Assembly: GCA_035289145.1 (NCBI GenBank)
Contig: DATDXZ010000085.1
Coordinates: 1-18,570 of the forward strand
Direction: 5' to 3'
DNA length: 18,570 nucleotides
From: JACOVP01 sp035289145
Lineage (GTDB): Archaea > Nanobdellota > Nanobdellia > SCGC-AAA011-G17 > UBA489
The notes beneath the pieces were generated by a model, which had not been told where the DNA came from, did no database searches, and saw nothing but the letters and a program-made list of their open reading frames with translations. Positions 1 to 7,260 of the stretch are shown here, in pieces. The position numbers and the translations under genes were made by a program. The stretch's first letter is position 1. Each line of letters begins with the position of its first letter.

Positions 1-71
1 TGCGCTCGACGCAACGCATCAAGCAATTGATGTACAAACCTATAATAAACAGTTCTTTTCTTCCCTTTCAT
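1..71 (-). CDS. Possible N-terminal fragment of an unknown gene, cut by the window edge
   Basis: Reading leftwards from an ATG at 71, 23 codons stay open to the window edge and begin MKGKKRTVYYRFVHQLLDAL. A GGAG-type ribosome site lies a few bases upstream, inside a small hairpin, and a TATA-like TTAAATAA lies further upstream on the same strand (about 119-126). I do not recognise the product, and 23 codons is too short to exclude chance. The hairpin pair at 72-116 would then be its leader rather than a terminator. Confidence 0.22.
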   Translation of the reverse strand, partial: MKGKKRTVYYRFVHQLLDALRRA

Positions 72-116
72 GGGTAGCTTCTCCTACCCCCAATTGCAGT
101 CTAACGACTGCATTGG
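72..116. other. Two adjacent hairpins upstream of otsAB
   Basis: Hairpin one has the stem GGGTAG (72-77) pairing with CTACCC (84-89) around a 6-base loop. Hairpin two pairs 90-101 with 106-116: 11 base pairs, one bulged T at 94 and a TAAC tetraloop. The structures abut and precede the otsAB TATA box. They could end a transcript arriving from the left, form the leader of a leftward gene starting at 71, or be the structured end of a lost mobile element. The pairing is seen directly; the function is unknown. Confidence 0.45.
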
Positions 117-153
117 TTATTTAAGTTTTCTACAGAGCTAAGCAACGACAAGG

Positions 154-161
154 TTTAAATA
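154..161 (+). promoter_or_regulatory. TATA box of otsAB
   Basis: TTTAAATA is centred 26-27 nt before the ATG at 184. This is the archaeal spacing that puts the transcription start on the start codon, so the mRNA is probably leaderless. No Shine-Dalgarno sequence is visible. Confidence 0.6.
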
Positions 162-183
162 CAAACTTAATTGTTTAATTAAA

Positions 184-2382
184 ATGTCAAACATTAAAAA
201 TCCAGTAAAGCACAAGATATTAATAGCGTCTAATAGATTGCCAGTTGATATTACAAAAAAAGGAAATAAGTTACACATTCGTCCTAATATCGGTGGTTTA
301 GCTACAGCTCTTTCTTCTGTTCAAAAGCAATATCAATGGCAGTGGGTTGGTTGGCATGGTAAAGTAAATGTTTCAAAGAAAATTGAAAGCAAATTTAATA
401 GCGAGTTTAATTGCTACTCTGTTTCTCTCTCTAAAGAGGATATTAAAAAATACTATTTTGGTTTTTGTAATGAAACTATCTGGCCATTGTTCCATTATTT
501 CCCTAAAATAACTAAATACGATTCTAGTGAGTGGGACTATTATAATAAAGTGAACCAAATGTTCTGTGATAAAATAATAAAAATAGCAGACCCTGAGGAT
601 ACCATTTGGATTCATGATTATCATTTAATGCTTCTCCCAAATCTTCTTAGAAAGCACCTACCAAAAGCCACAATAGGATTTTTTCTACACATACCATTCC
701 CACCCTTTGAAATATTTCGCTTACTTCCTTGGAGAAAAGAGATTCTGACAGGAATTCTTGGAGCAGACCTTATCGGTTTTCATACCTATGAGTATTCAAA
801 CAACTTTTTGAATAATATATTATACCTATTAGGCAATGATAATGAGTTAGGAAGATTACAAATTGGAGATAGAACAATAAATGTTGGTGTTTTTCCACTA
901 GGAATAGACTTTCAACAATATTTTGATGCTGCTAAAAATAAAAAAATAGAGAAAGAAATACATAGATTTAAAAATATTGTAGGTGAGCACAAAATTGTAT
1001 TATCAGTTGATAGAATGGATTATACAAAAGGTATTCCAGAACGGCTAGAGGCATTCGACACTTTTCTAGAAGAAAATCACCAGTGGCATGGGAAGGTAAC
1101 TATGGTTATGGTAATTCCTCCATCACGTATAGAGGTGCACCAATACAAGTTATTAAAAAAAGAAATAGATGAATCTATAGGGAGAATTAATGGGAAGTAC
1201 TCAACTATAGGGTGGAGTCCTATTTTATATATACATAAACCTATGAATTTTGAATCTCTTTCTGCATTGTATGTAATATCAGATGTAGCTCTTATTACAC
1301 CAATCCGAGATGGAATGAATCTTATTGCTAAAGAGTATATTGCAACTAATTCAGATGGTCTTGGTGTATTAATCCTCAGTGAGATGACAGGAGCTGCAAA
1401 AGAACTTGGAGAGGCAATAATAATTAATCCAAACAACAAAACAGAGATCTCTAAAGCCTTAAACACTGCCCTGAATATGCCAAAAGAGGAGCAGATTTTA
1501 AGAAATAAAACAATGCAAGAACGATTGCGATTTTACGATGTTGAATGGTGGGTGAAACAATTTTTAGAAAAAATGGACGAAACAAAAAAAAATCAGAAGA
1601 TATTAGGAGCAAAAATATTAGGTGGTAAAATCCAAACCAGATTAGTTAATGATTATCACAGGAGCAATTCAAGACTAATTTTTTTAGATTATGATGGTAC
1701 ACTTACACCTTTTGTTAAATCGCCCAAAGATGCAAATCCAGACAAAGAAGTTTTAGAAATTCTTGAAAGACTTTCCACACATCCTGAAAATGAAATAGTT
1801 ATTATCTCTGGACGTGATAAGAACACACTAGATAAATGGTTTGGAAATTTAAATGTTTCATTGGTGGGAGAACATGGAGTATACATTAAGAAAAAAAATA
1901 GTAACTTATGGGAAACTATAGAGCATTTAACATCTGACTGGAAAAAAGAAATACGCCCTATCTTAGAGTTATTTGCAAACAGAGTTCAGAATTCATTTTT
2001 AGAAGAGAAGGAGTTCTCTATAGCATGGCATTATAGGAATGTGAAAACAGTGGAAGGAATATCACAAGCCAAAGAATTGATGGCTTTACTGACTACAATT
2101 AGCGCAAATCTTGAAATAGGAGTGCTACATGGGAACAATGTGCTAGAAGTGAAAAATACGGGAACAAATAAAGGAAAGGCAACTTTACGCTATCTTTCTG
2201 AAAATAATTTTCAATTTATCTTGGCAATAGGAGATAACGAAACAGATGAAGCACTTTTTAAGGCTCTCCCGCCGGATGCGTATTCAATCAGGGTAGGAAT
2301 TATTCCATCTCGTTCGAGATTTAATTTGAACTCCCAAAAAGAAGTGTTATTACTCTTGAAAAAACTCATATCAGCAAAATAG
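184..2382 (+). CDS. otsAB: Fused trehalose-6-phosphate synthase / trehalose-6-phosphate phosphatase
   Basis: A bifunctional enzyme of 732 residues that makes trehalose, a compatible solute, from a nucleotide sugar and glucose-6-phosphate and then removes the phosphate. Residues 1 to about 465 are a GT20 synthase: NRLP near residue 17, the GG loop at 37-38, D145 in WIHDYHLMLLP, R277 and K282 in DRMDYTKG, and D376 and E384 in RDGMNLIAKE. These match the donor and acceptor residues known for E. coli OtsA with a constant offset of 15. About 490 to 730 is a HAD phosphatase: DYDGT at 502-506 supplies the nucleophile and acid/base aspartates, and GDNETDE at 683-689 the metal-binding motif. Both halves look intact. 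The fusion itself is a known arrangement in several lineages. The gene is clearly more AT-rich (AAA, ATA, TTA, AGA codons) than the genes after 3298 and is followed by a transposase remnant, which suggests acquisition by transfer. No other trehalose genes are nearby. Confidence 0.95.
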   Translation: MSNIKNPVKHKILIASNRLPVDITKKGNKLHIRPNIGGLATALSSVQKQYQWQWVGWHGKVNVSKKIESKFNSEFNCYSVSLSKEDIKKYYFGFCNETIWPLFHYFPKITKYDSSEWDYYNKVNQMFCDKIIKIADPEDTIWIHDYHLMLLPNLLRKHLPKATIGFFLHIPFPPFEIFRLLPWRKEILTGILGADLIGFHTYEYSNNFLNNILYLLGNDNELGRLQIGDRTINVGVFPLGIDFQQYFDAAKNKKIEKEIHRFKNIVGEHKIVLSVDRMDYTKGIPERLEAFDTFLEENHQWHGKVTMVMVIPPSRIEVHQYKLLKKEIDESIGRINGKYSTIGWSPILYIHKPMNFESLSALYVISDVALITPIRDGMNLIAKEYIATNSDGLGVLILSEMTGAAKELGEAIIINPNNKTEISKALNTALNMPKEEQILRNKTMQERLRFYDVEWWVKQFLEKMDETKKNQKILGAKILGGKIQTRLVNDYHRSNSRLIFLDYDGTLTPFVKSPKDANPDKEVLEILERLSTHPENEIVIISGRDKNTLDKWFGNLNVSLVGEHGVYIKKKNSNLWETIEHLTSDWKKEIRPILELFANRVQNSFLEEKEFSIAWHYRNVKTVEGISQAKELMALLTTISANLEIGVLHGNNVLEVKNTGTNKGKATLRYLSENNFQFILAIGDNETDEALFKALPPDAYSIRVGIIPSRSRFNLNSQKEVLLLLKKLISAK

Positions 2383-2474
2383 GCATAACATGGAACAGAA
2401 AAAAATAAAATCGTAAAAAAATTAATTTTTAATCTTTCCCCTAATACATTTTTGTTACCGGCCATGAAATTTCT

Positions 2475-2938
2475 CTATTTTGTTCTTTCTCTAATTGTAT
2501 TATATACTCTTTCAATTGGATGATTAAAACCCCTTTCTGATGCTATGACAACATTATAGGTTATTTTACTTTTTGTTCTGCTTGAAGCATGATAAGTGGA
2601 TTGTAAGCTGAATGTCTTTCTTAAAACAGCAGGATAACCCATTAAGCCTTCAGTAGTTACTATTTCTACTTGTTCTCCTGTTTTGAATTTTGTTCTTTTC
2701 AAAACTTTAATCAGATTTTCATTAATTCTACTTTCCATATATTCTCCTGTAATCATAAATCTTGTTTTAGCATCAAAAGTATCAACAAACCAATTTTGCA
2801 ACAATCTTTACAACCAAATCTCTGAACTTTTCCTCTATGCTCTTTTTTTCTAATTCCTCTTTTAATCACATTGCTAGAACTACAAAAAAGACAAGATACT
2901 TTTTTATACTTCTGTTCTATTATTTCATTGGGTTTCAT
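2475..2938 (-). pseudogene. Decayed IS transposase: zinc ribbon joined to the end of a DDE domain
   Basis: Reading leftwards from ATG 2938, the first about 47 codons encode a transposase-type zinc ribbon (C16-x2-C19, C43-x2-C46, ending FGCKDC). The frame then breaks near 2800. The continuing frame (2804 to 2475) encodes the later part of an IS6/IS240-like DDE domain, starting at WFVDTFDAKTRF and ending GFNHPIERVYNTIRERTK, which is stopped by TAG where such transposases run on. The helix-turn-helix and the start of the catalytic core are missing, so there is an internal deletion plus a frameshift. The usual TDG catalytic motif reads TEG (residue 52 of the second piece). Recognisable but very weak sequence continues past the stop to about 2420. 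Assignment to the IS6/IS240 group is from memory of motifs; the decay itself is seen directly. Confidence 0.75.
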
Positions 2939-2966
2939 TTTAGTTGGTAGCCGATTTGAAATCTAA

Positions 2967-2981
2967 GGGGACTTTGTGCCC
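2967..2981. repeat. Possible terminal repeat of the decayed IS
   Basis: GGGGACTTTGTGCCC lies just outside the start of the transposase remnant, where an IS end would be. It resembles short IS6-type ends, but I could not find a matching copy beyond the other end of the remnant (2383-2475), so it is a weak call. Confidence 0.25.
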
Positions 2982-3038
2982 TCTTTATATTTACTTAATT
3001 AATTAGTAACTAAATAATTAATACTTTAAAAAGTAAGT

Positions 3039-3046
3039 TTTATAAA
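3039..3046 (+). promoter_or_regulatory. TATA box of the zinc-ribbon gene
   Basis: TTTATAAA is centred 26-27 nt before the ATG at 3069, giving a leaderless transcript. The same spacing at neighbouring sure genes supports this short gene being real. Confidence 0.6.
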
Positions 3047-3068
3047 GAATAAGTTTCTATATTTAGAT

Positions 3069-3212
3069 ATGGCGGAGATAAAAATAGAAGTTAAAGGATA
3101 TAAATGTGAAAGATGTAGTCATGAATGGATACCGAGAAAAAAAGAATATCCAACTTTATGCCCTAATTGTAAATCTGCCTATTGGGATAAACCTGCCAGA
3201 AAGAAGAAATAA
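3069..3212 (+). CDS. Small zinc-ribbon protein (47 aa)
   Basis: A short basic protein (begins MAEIKIEVKGYKCERC) with one treble-clef or rubredoxin-like zinc ribbon. CERC at residues 13-16 and CPNC at 31-34 supply four cysteine ligands, followed by KSAYWDKPARKKK. The CxxCxHEW...CPxCKSxYWDKP pattern is familiar from many short archaeal and bacterial proteins of unknown role, some of them next to toxin genes. I see no toxin partner here. It has its own TATA box at leaderless spacing and is followed by a T-rich run (about 3210-3230). It belongs to the AT-rich block that also holds otsAB and the transposase remnant. Function is unknown; a nucleic-acid-binding or antitoxin-like role is only a guess. 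Confidence 0.8.
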   Translation: MAEIKIEVKGYKCERCSHEWIPRKKEYPTLCPNCKSAYWDKPARKKK

Positions 3213-3266
3213 TTTTTTACTTAATTTTAAGTCTCGTAGATGCAACAATACAACAGAGGGGAAAGA

Positions 3267-3274
3267 TATATAAA
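3267..3274 (+). promoter_or_regulatory. TATA box of tfe
   Basis: TATATAAA is centred about 27 nt before ATG 3298, which again puts the transcription start at or next to the start codon. Confidence 0.6.
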
Positions 3275-3297
3275 CAAGGGTCGCAAAAACTAACTCC

Positions 3298-3963
3298 ATG
3301 CGCCTTCCACAACCTTTAACTGAGGAATTGGTTAAAGAGGTGGCAGGAGATGATGTTCTTCCGTTATTGCGACTCATTCTTGGCAAGGAAAATGTGTCTG
3401 AGTTCAAGATTGCTGATAAGCTGGGCACGACTGTCAATCATGTGCGCAACATGCTCTATCGTTTGAACGAGCATAACTTAGTCGCGTTCACCAGAAAAAA
3501 AGACAAGGAAAAAGGATGGTACATTTATTTCTGGACCTTCGACACTTTTAATGCTCGCCAATTGATCGTTGAGCGCAAGCAGAAAAAGATTGCGGATCTG
3601 AAGCGCATGATCAATGAGGAGAATACAACAGGTATGTACGTCTGTCCAAATAGGTGTGTTCGTGTCAATGCGCAGCAGGCTTTAGATCTGGAATACAAAT
3701 GTCCGACATGCAACAGCCTCTTGAAAGAGGAAGACAGCAGGCAATTAATAGAAAAGACAAGATCGCTAATAGATAAGATTCGCGCAGAATTGAATGAAGC
3801 AATGGCATCAGAGGAAGAAAGATTGTCCGAAGGTAAACCAAGTAAGAAGAGAAAAGAAAAGGCAAAAAAAAGCAAGTCTGTGAAGAAAACTCCAAAGAAA
3901 AAAGTCTTGGTTAAAAAGAAGCAGAAGTCAAGACCAAAGCCTAAGAAGAAGCCAAGACGCTAA
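3298..3963 (+). CDS. tfe: Transcription factor E, alpha subunit (TFE)
   Basis: Archaeal homologue of TFIIE-alpha, which helps TBP, TFB and RNA polymerase open the promoter. Residues 1 to about 88 are the winged helix (ENVSEFKIADKLGTTVNHVR, then the wing ending GWYIYFWTFD). A charged linker (about 90-108) leads to a zinc ribbon with C116, C120, C135 and C138. The first knuckle is C-x3-C (CPNRC), not the usual C-x2-C. Residues from about 178 to 221 form a lysine-rich tail beyond the usual TFE core of roughly 170-180 residues; it is probably disordered and able to bind nucleic acid. The start is fixed by the TATA spacing and by homology. The last 23 nt overlap the convergent protease gene. Nothing suggests inactivity. 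Identification is firm; the tail's role is inference. Confidence 0.93.
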   Translation: MRLPQPLTEELVKEVAGDDVLPLLRLILGKENVSEFKIADKLGTTVNHVRNMLYRLNEHNLVAFTRKKDKEKGWYIYFWTFDTFNARQLIVERKQKKIADLKRMINEENTTGMYVCPNRCVRVNAQQALDLEYKCPTCNSLLKEEDSRQLIEKTRSLIDKIRAELNEAMASEEERLSEGKPSKKRKEKAKKSKSVKKTPKKKVLVKKKQKSRPKPKKKPRR

Positions 3964-4510
3964 ATAATCCTGCTACAACACTGAAGCCATCAAACGGCGG
4001 CAGTGGGATCATGTTGAAAAAGAACAAAAACAAGTTGATCTGTTTTGTTGCATGCCATAAGAATTTCTGGCGGAAAGTCAATCTCTTTGTTTGATGGAGA
4101 TAGAGCCAGGCAATGAAAAATAGTAAAAGATTAGTTCCAGGTCCGGCGAAAGCAGTAAGCGCGCTTTGTAAAGAATTAGCTCCTTCTATAGAGACAAATC
4201 CAGGAATAAAGATAATGAACGGCGCTGAAAAAACACGCAAGGCAACACCCAACAATAATCCAAAGTAAGAAGCGTGAAACGTGGCTGCTAGTCCAAAAAT
4301 CATGGCAATAAATTTATGTGCTAATTCATGCAGAACAATGGCTGGTGCAGTGATGATAATGGCCCATTGAAAGCTCTGCCAGTCAAATCCGCGATGCATC
4401 AGAAATTCTTCAGGAGATCGTGGTCGTTGCAATGATCCCATAAAAATATAGCCTAGCGCTAAGACCATCAGGATCAAATCCCGCAATTCTAGAAAAGTGA
4501 AAAGAACCAT
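3941..4510 (-). CDS. Site-2-type membrane zinc metalloprotease (M50 family)
   Basis: An integral membrane protease of 189 residues. The zinc motif is HELAH (H61, E62, H65) in a hydrophobic segment, and the third ligand is D174 in NMIPLPPFDG, the NxxPxxxxDG signature of M50 enzymes. Four to five hydrophobic stretches are visible (about 10-25, 48-75, 78-105, 115-135, 155-185). M50 proteins cut substrates inside the membrane, often to release regulators, but the short stand-alone type seen here has no known substrate. The ATG at 4510 is preceded by a TATA-like TTTAAA centred about 26 nt upstream, so leaderless. The 3' end runs 23 nt into the tfe coding region on the other strand. No signalling partner is adjacent. 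Confidence 0.88.
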   Translation of the reverse strand: MVLFTFLELRDLILMVLALGYIFMGSLQRPRSPEEFLMHRGFDWQSFQWAIIITAPAIVLHELAHKFIAMIFGLAATFHASYFGLLLGVALRVFSAPFIIFIPGFVSIEGANSLQSALTAFAGPGTNLLLFFIAWLYLHQTKRLTFRQKFLWHATKQINLFLFFFNMIPLPPFDGFSVVAGLFSVLASS

Positions 4511-4532
4511 GGAAAGAGCTAGAGAAACTTTG

Positions 4533-4539
4533 TTTAAAA
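4533..4539 (-). promoter_or_regulatory. TATA box of the M50 protease gene
   Basis: Read on the minus strand as TTTTAAA, centred about 26 nt before the ATG at 4510. Confidence 0.5.
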
Positions 4540-4572
4540 GTCTTCTGGACTCGGAAAACTGCCAAAGAAAAG

Positions 4573-4580
4573 GTTATAAA
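4573..4580 (+). promoter_or_regulatory. TATA box of the RmlD-like gene
   Basis: GTTATAAA is centred about 34 nt before ATG 4611, so the leader would be about 8 nt. An ATG at 4601 is out of frame and does not open a convincing product. Confidence 0.5.
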
Positions 4581-4610
4581 GCAGGAATTTGCCGATAAAA
4601 ATGGTTACAG

Positions 4611-5525
4611 ATGAGCTTAGAAAGAAAAGTTGCGATTATCGGCGCTGCAGGTATGCTCGGTCACGCGATGCAGTCAGTATTCCCAGAGGCATTGCTCTTT
4701 GATGCAAATCCAGGGGATGATGCATGCATGGCTGTATTGGACATTGCTAAAAGAGGCCAGGTCTTCAATGCTCTTGATCACTTGAGTAAAGGAGACTGTG
4801 TGATTAACGTGGCGGCATACACTAATGTAGACGGGGTGGAATTACAATCGAACATAAAAGTATCCTATGATCGTAATGTGCAGGGACCTATATGGTTAGG
4901 ACAGCTCATAAGTCGCAAAGGGATAAGAGTTGTTCACTTCAGCACAGCTTATGTTTTTGATGGTCATAACGCTCCTTACAGTGAGCAAGACACTATAAAT
5001 CCAGTCAATCAATATGGAAAACATAAATTTTTGGGAGAATCTCCTATACTCAATGAAGGAGGCATAGTGCTTAGGACAGATATGCTCTACGGTCCCCATG
5101 GTAAAAAAAATGTTGTTGACAGGATTGTGGGCAAAGCAAAAACTGAAGGAACTGTTTGTGGCGTTGTTGATCAACATGGTTCCCCTACATTTACTAGAAC
5201 ATTGGCAGGTATCACAAAACAACTTATGGAACTCTGGGAGAAAGAGTCATCTATAGGAGGAAATATCTATCACGCGACTAGCAGGAATGGATGCAGTGGA
5301 GCAGAGCTTGCGCAGGAAATCGTCAGGATTTTGGGAATAGGAAGAGTACAAGAGACAACTTGGAGAGATTATGGTCAAGGGAAAAAAATGGCACGGCGCC
5401 CTCGTGATTGTCGATTAAATACAGCAAAGCTCAATGCGCTCGGAATTGCAACACCAGATTGGAGATCAGATCTGGAAGACTATGTTCGCAACTATTTGAT
5501 GAATAAAGAGTCTGTTGTTGCGTAG
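4611..5525 (+). CDS. RmlD-like dTDP-4-dehydrorhamnose reductase / sugar nucleotide reductase
   Basis: A short-chain dehydrogenase of the RmlD/RfbD group, 304 residues, the normal length. The Rossmann motif is GAAGMLG (G11, G14, G17). The catalytic parts are S111-T112 in STAYVFDG and Y135-x3-K139. The NVAAYTNVD stretch (66-74) and LRTDMLYG resemble RmlD very closely. The reaction in the family is NAD(P)H reduction of dTDP-4-keto-6-deoxy-L-mannose to dTDP-L-rhamnose. The other rhamnose genes (rmlA, rmlB, rmlC) are not in the window, so the true substrate could be another keto sugar. A methionine adenosyltransferase beta-type regulatory role, known for some homologues, cannot be excluded. Catalytic residues look complete. 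Monocistronic by its own TATA box and the separate promoter of the next gene. Confidence 0.88.
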   Translation: MSLERKVAIIGAAGMLGHAMQSVFPEALLFDANPGDDACMAVLDIAKRGQVFNALDHLSKGDCVINVAAYTNVDGVELQSNIKVSYDRNVQGPIWLGQLISRKGIRVVHFSTAYVFDGHNAPYSEQDTINPVNQYGKHKFLGESPILNEGGIVLRTDMLYGPHGKKNVVDRIVGKAKTEGTVCGVVDQHGSPTFTRTLAGITKQLMELWEKESSIGGNIYHATSRNGCSGAELAQEIVRILGIGRVQETTWRDYGQGKKMARRPRDCRLNTAKLNALGIATPDWRSDLEDYVRNYLMNKESVVA

Positions 5526-5561
5526 ATAAAGCAAGCGCACTTCTCAAACACCTTGCAAGTC

Positions 5562-5569
5562 TTTATAAG
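5562..5569 (+). promoter_or_regulatory. TATA box of nreA
   Basis: TTTATAAG is centred about 26 nt before ATG 5591, giving a leaderless transcript. Confidence 0.55.
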
Positions 5570-5590
5570 AGATAAATATTTGTAGAGTGT

Positions 5591-6814
5591 ATGCCTGAAG
5601 AAACAATCATTTATCGAAAGAAAGCACCAGATTTTTCAGAGATCAAATCGATCATGTTTCAGGGAGTAAATAAGATCACAGATAATTTCTTCGGCAATTC
5701 TCCTCCGCAGATTTTCATTGGCAGCAAGCTCAAGTATCCCAAGGTCAACGTCGGCATTCTCTCTCCTCCAGAAAAAGTGCCTGATGCATGGCTCTACAGT
5801 GCAGAGCAGTATTGGGCTAACCAGAATCTAGATATCAGCACCATCATCAAATTGCGTTCCAGTCTCATTAATTCTCGATTCGCAGCAACAGCAGATCAAG
5901 CGCGTTCCTCAGAAAGATTTGTAGGCATTGCGCAGGAGATTGGCATGGCCAAACGTCCAGTCGATATAGAAATAGAGTTGAAGAAAAAAATAGCATTGCA
6001 ATTCGACACAGACAAAGTGACTATGCCTATGGGTCCTAGAGCTCCTCTAAAAAATGCGCGTCTCACAGAAAATACTGCCGTAGACACACATGTGGAAAAG
6101 GTGTTGAGTGATACAGATCTAAAAGCTACTGACGCTATCAGCTATTTGTACAAACATCAATTCCAAAATAATATGTTAAATCAGTTGTTGAGTATTGGTG
6201 TCTTAGGATTGAAGAAAAATCGTAAGCTTGTTCCTACGCGCTGGTCCATCACCGCAGTCGATGATATGATTGGCAAGCAGATGAAAAAAGAGATGCGCGA
6301 TTATCAACAGATAGATACTTATCAATTGTTTTATGGTAGTCATCTAGGCAATTATTATTTCGTATTGCTCTTTCCTGATAATTTTAGGTACGAGTTGTTT
6401 GAATATTTTGTGCCTGGTTCAGCGTGGAATCCATCAGACGCGATGACGGCAGCGACAGATTGGGAAGATTACTGGGGAAGGTCGCAGTACGCGTTTTCCA
6501 CTGCAGGCGGCTATTATGCGTCACGTATAGCTATTTTAGAACATCTCAAAAGAATAAAGCGACAGGCATCTGCATTAGTCATCCGTTTTGAATTGCCTGA
6601 ATATTGGGCGAGCTTAGGCGTATGGATAGTTCGTGAAAGCTGTCGGAAAACTATGAATAATCCTCATATGATGTTTCCAAACCAAGCCTCAATGATTGAG
6701 TACATCAAAAAAGTCGCAAAAGAAAAATTCAACTTTGATTTGAGTAAAACTATTGCTCTAAGCAAATTATTGCAGTCCACAAAGACACAGAAAAAATTAT
6801 CTCATTTCTTTTGA
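5591..6814 (+). CDS. nreA: NreA-family DNA repair protein with a C-terminal PCNA-binding motif
   Basis: 407 residues of the archaeal Nre (DNA damage response, NreA/NreB) family. Recognised from the central block (IFIGSKLKYPKVNVGILSPP, then AEQYW and the RSSLINSRF segment), the NARLTENTAVDTHVEKVLSD block, the LGVWIVRESCRK stretch near 345-356 and the typical length. The last eight residues are QKKLSHFF, a canonical PIP box (Q-x2-L-x2-FF) that docks on the PCNA clamp; NreA is known to bind PCNA this way and to matter for repair after DNA-damaging treatment. Its biochemical activity is not settled. The N-terminal cysteine cluster that many Nre proteins carry is absent: the protein begins directly MPEETIIYRKKAPDF and has no CxxC. 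The 3' end overlaps a convergent nucleotide-hydrolase gene by 13 nt. Confidence 0.88.
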   Translation: MPEETIIYRKKAPDFSEIKSIMFQGVNKITDNFFGNSPPQIFIGSKLKYPKVNVGILSPPEKVPDAWLYSAEQYWANQNLDISTIIKLRSSLINSRFAATADQARSSERFVGIAQEIGMAKRPVDIEIELKKKIALQFDTDKVTMPMGPRAPLKNARLTENTAVDTHVEKVLSDTDLKATDAISYLYKHQFQNNMLNQLLSIGVLGLKKNRKLVPTRWSITAVDDMIGKQMKKEMRDYQQIDTYQLFYGSHLGNYYFVLLFPDNFRYELFEYFVPGSAWNPSDAMTAATDWEDYWGRSQYAFSTAGGYYASRIAILEHLKRIKRQASALVIRFELPEYWASLGVWIVRESCRKTMNNPHMMFPNQASMIEYIKKVAKEKFNFDLSKTIALSKLLQSTKTQKKLSHFF

Positions 6815-7260
6815 ACATCGGCGCTTGTCATGAAGGAGTCAATATGAGCAACAGCTTCATTCAGAGAGGTGTATGTTTTTACAGTGAGATGTCTAGAACC
6901 AGCGATCATCGCGGACAATCTTTTTCCTTCCTGCGGTCGATATAAGCACAAGATATTTTCTGGAGGCAGATTCCTTCGTTCAGCAAGCCTTCCTAGTTCA
7001 TAACCAACGCCAATGCTGGGTTGTGTAACTTCTGCTACAACTAGCGCAGCATCAAACAGCCAGGAGAGATCGCGATCGTGAATTTCTGGATCACTAAGGT
7101 CATCTTCGCCGAGAGCTTCAAGCTTACTACTGCCGATGTGCTCCGTTAAGACAGTTCCATATAATTTCAAGTGGTTAATCATCCGATAATACAACTTTAT
7201 ATAGTCTCTTCCGCCCCGGATAGATGCTGCGAAATAGATAGTTGGGTTACAGTGAGTCAT
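6802..7260 (-). CDS. DNPH1/Rcl-like 2'-deoxynucleoside 5'-phosphate N-hydrolase
   Basis: 152 residues of the nucleoside 2-deoxyribosyltransferase superfamily. It resembles vertebrate DNPH1 (Rcl) strikingly: IYFAASIRGGRDY near the start, GTVLTEHIG (35-43), HDRDLSWL (61-68), VVAEVTQPSIGVGYELGR (74-91) and ILCLYRPQEG...LSAMIAGS. E88 in GYELG sits where the catalytic glutamate is expected. DNPH1 cleaves the N-glycosidic bond of deoxynucleoside monophosphates and cleans up modified ones such as hydroxymethyl-dUMP. Plain deoxyribosyltransferase activity is the alternative. It is the last gene of a three-gene minus-strand operon, and its ATG overlaps the preceding gene by 14 nt with no clear ribosome site, so it is probably translated by coupling. 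It lies tail-to-tail with nreA, another genome-maintenance gene. Confidence 0.87.
   Translation of the reverse strand: MTHCNPTIYFAASIRGGRDYIKLYYRMINHLKLYGTVLTEHIGSSKLEALGEDDLSDPEIHDRDLSWLFDAALVVAEVTQPSIGVGYELGRLAERRNLPPENILCLYRPQEGKRLSAMIAGSRHLTVKTYTSLNEAVAHIDSFMTSADVQKK

Noticed and set aside
3525..3895. Two leucine/serine-rich frames antisense to tfe
   Set aside because: Both are opposite the firmly identified tfe gene, including its lysine-rich tail, which creates long hydrophobic antisense frames by chance.
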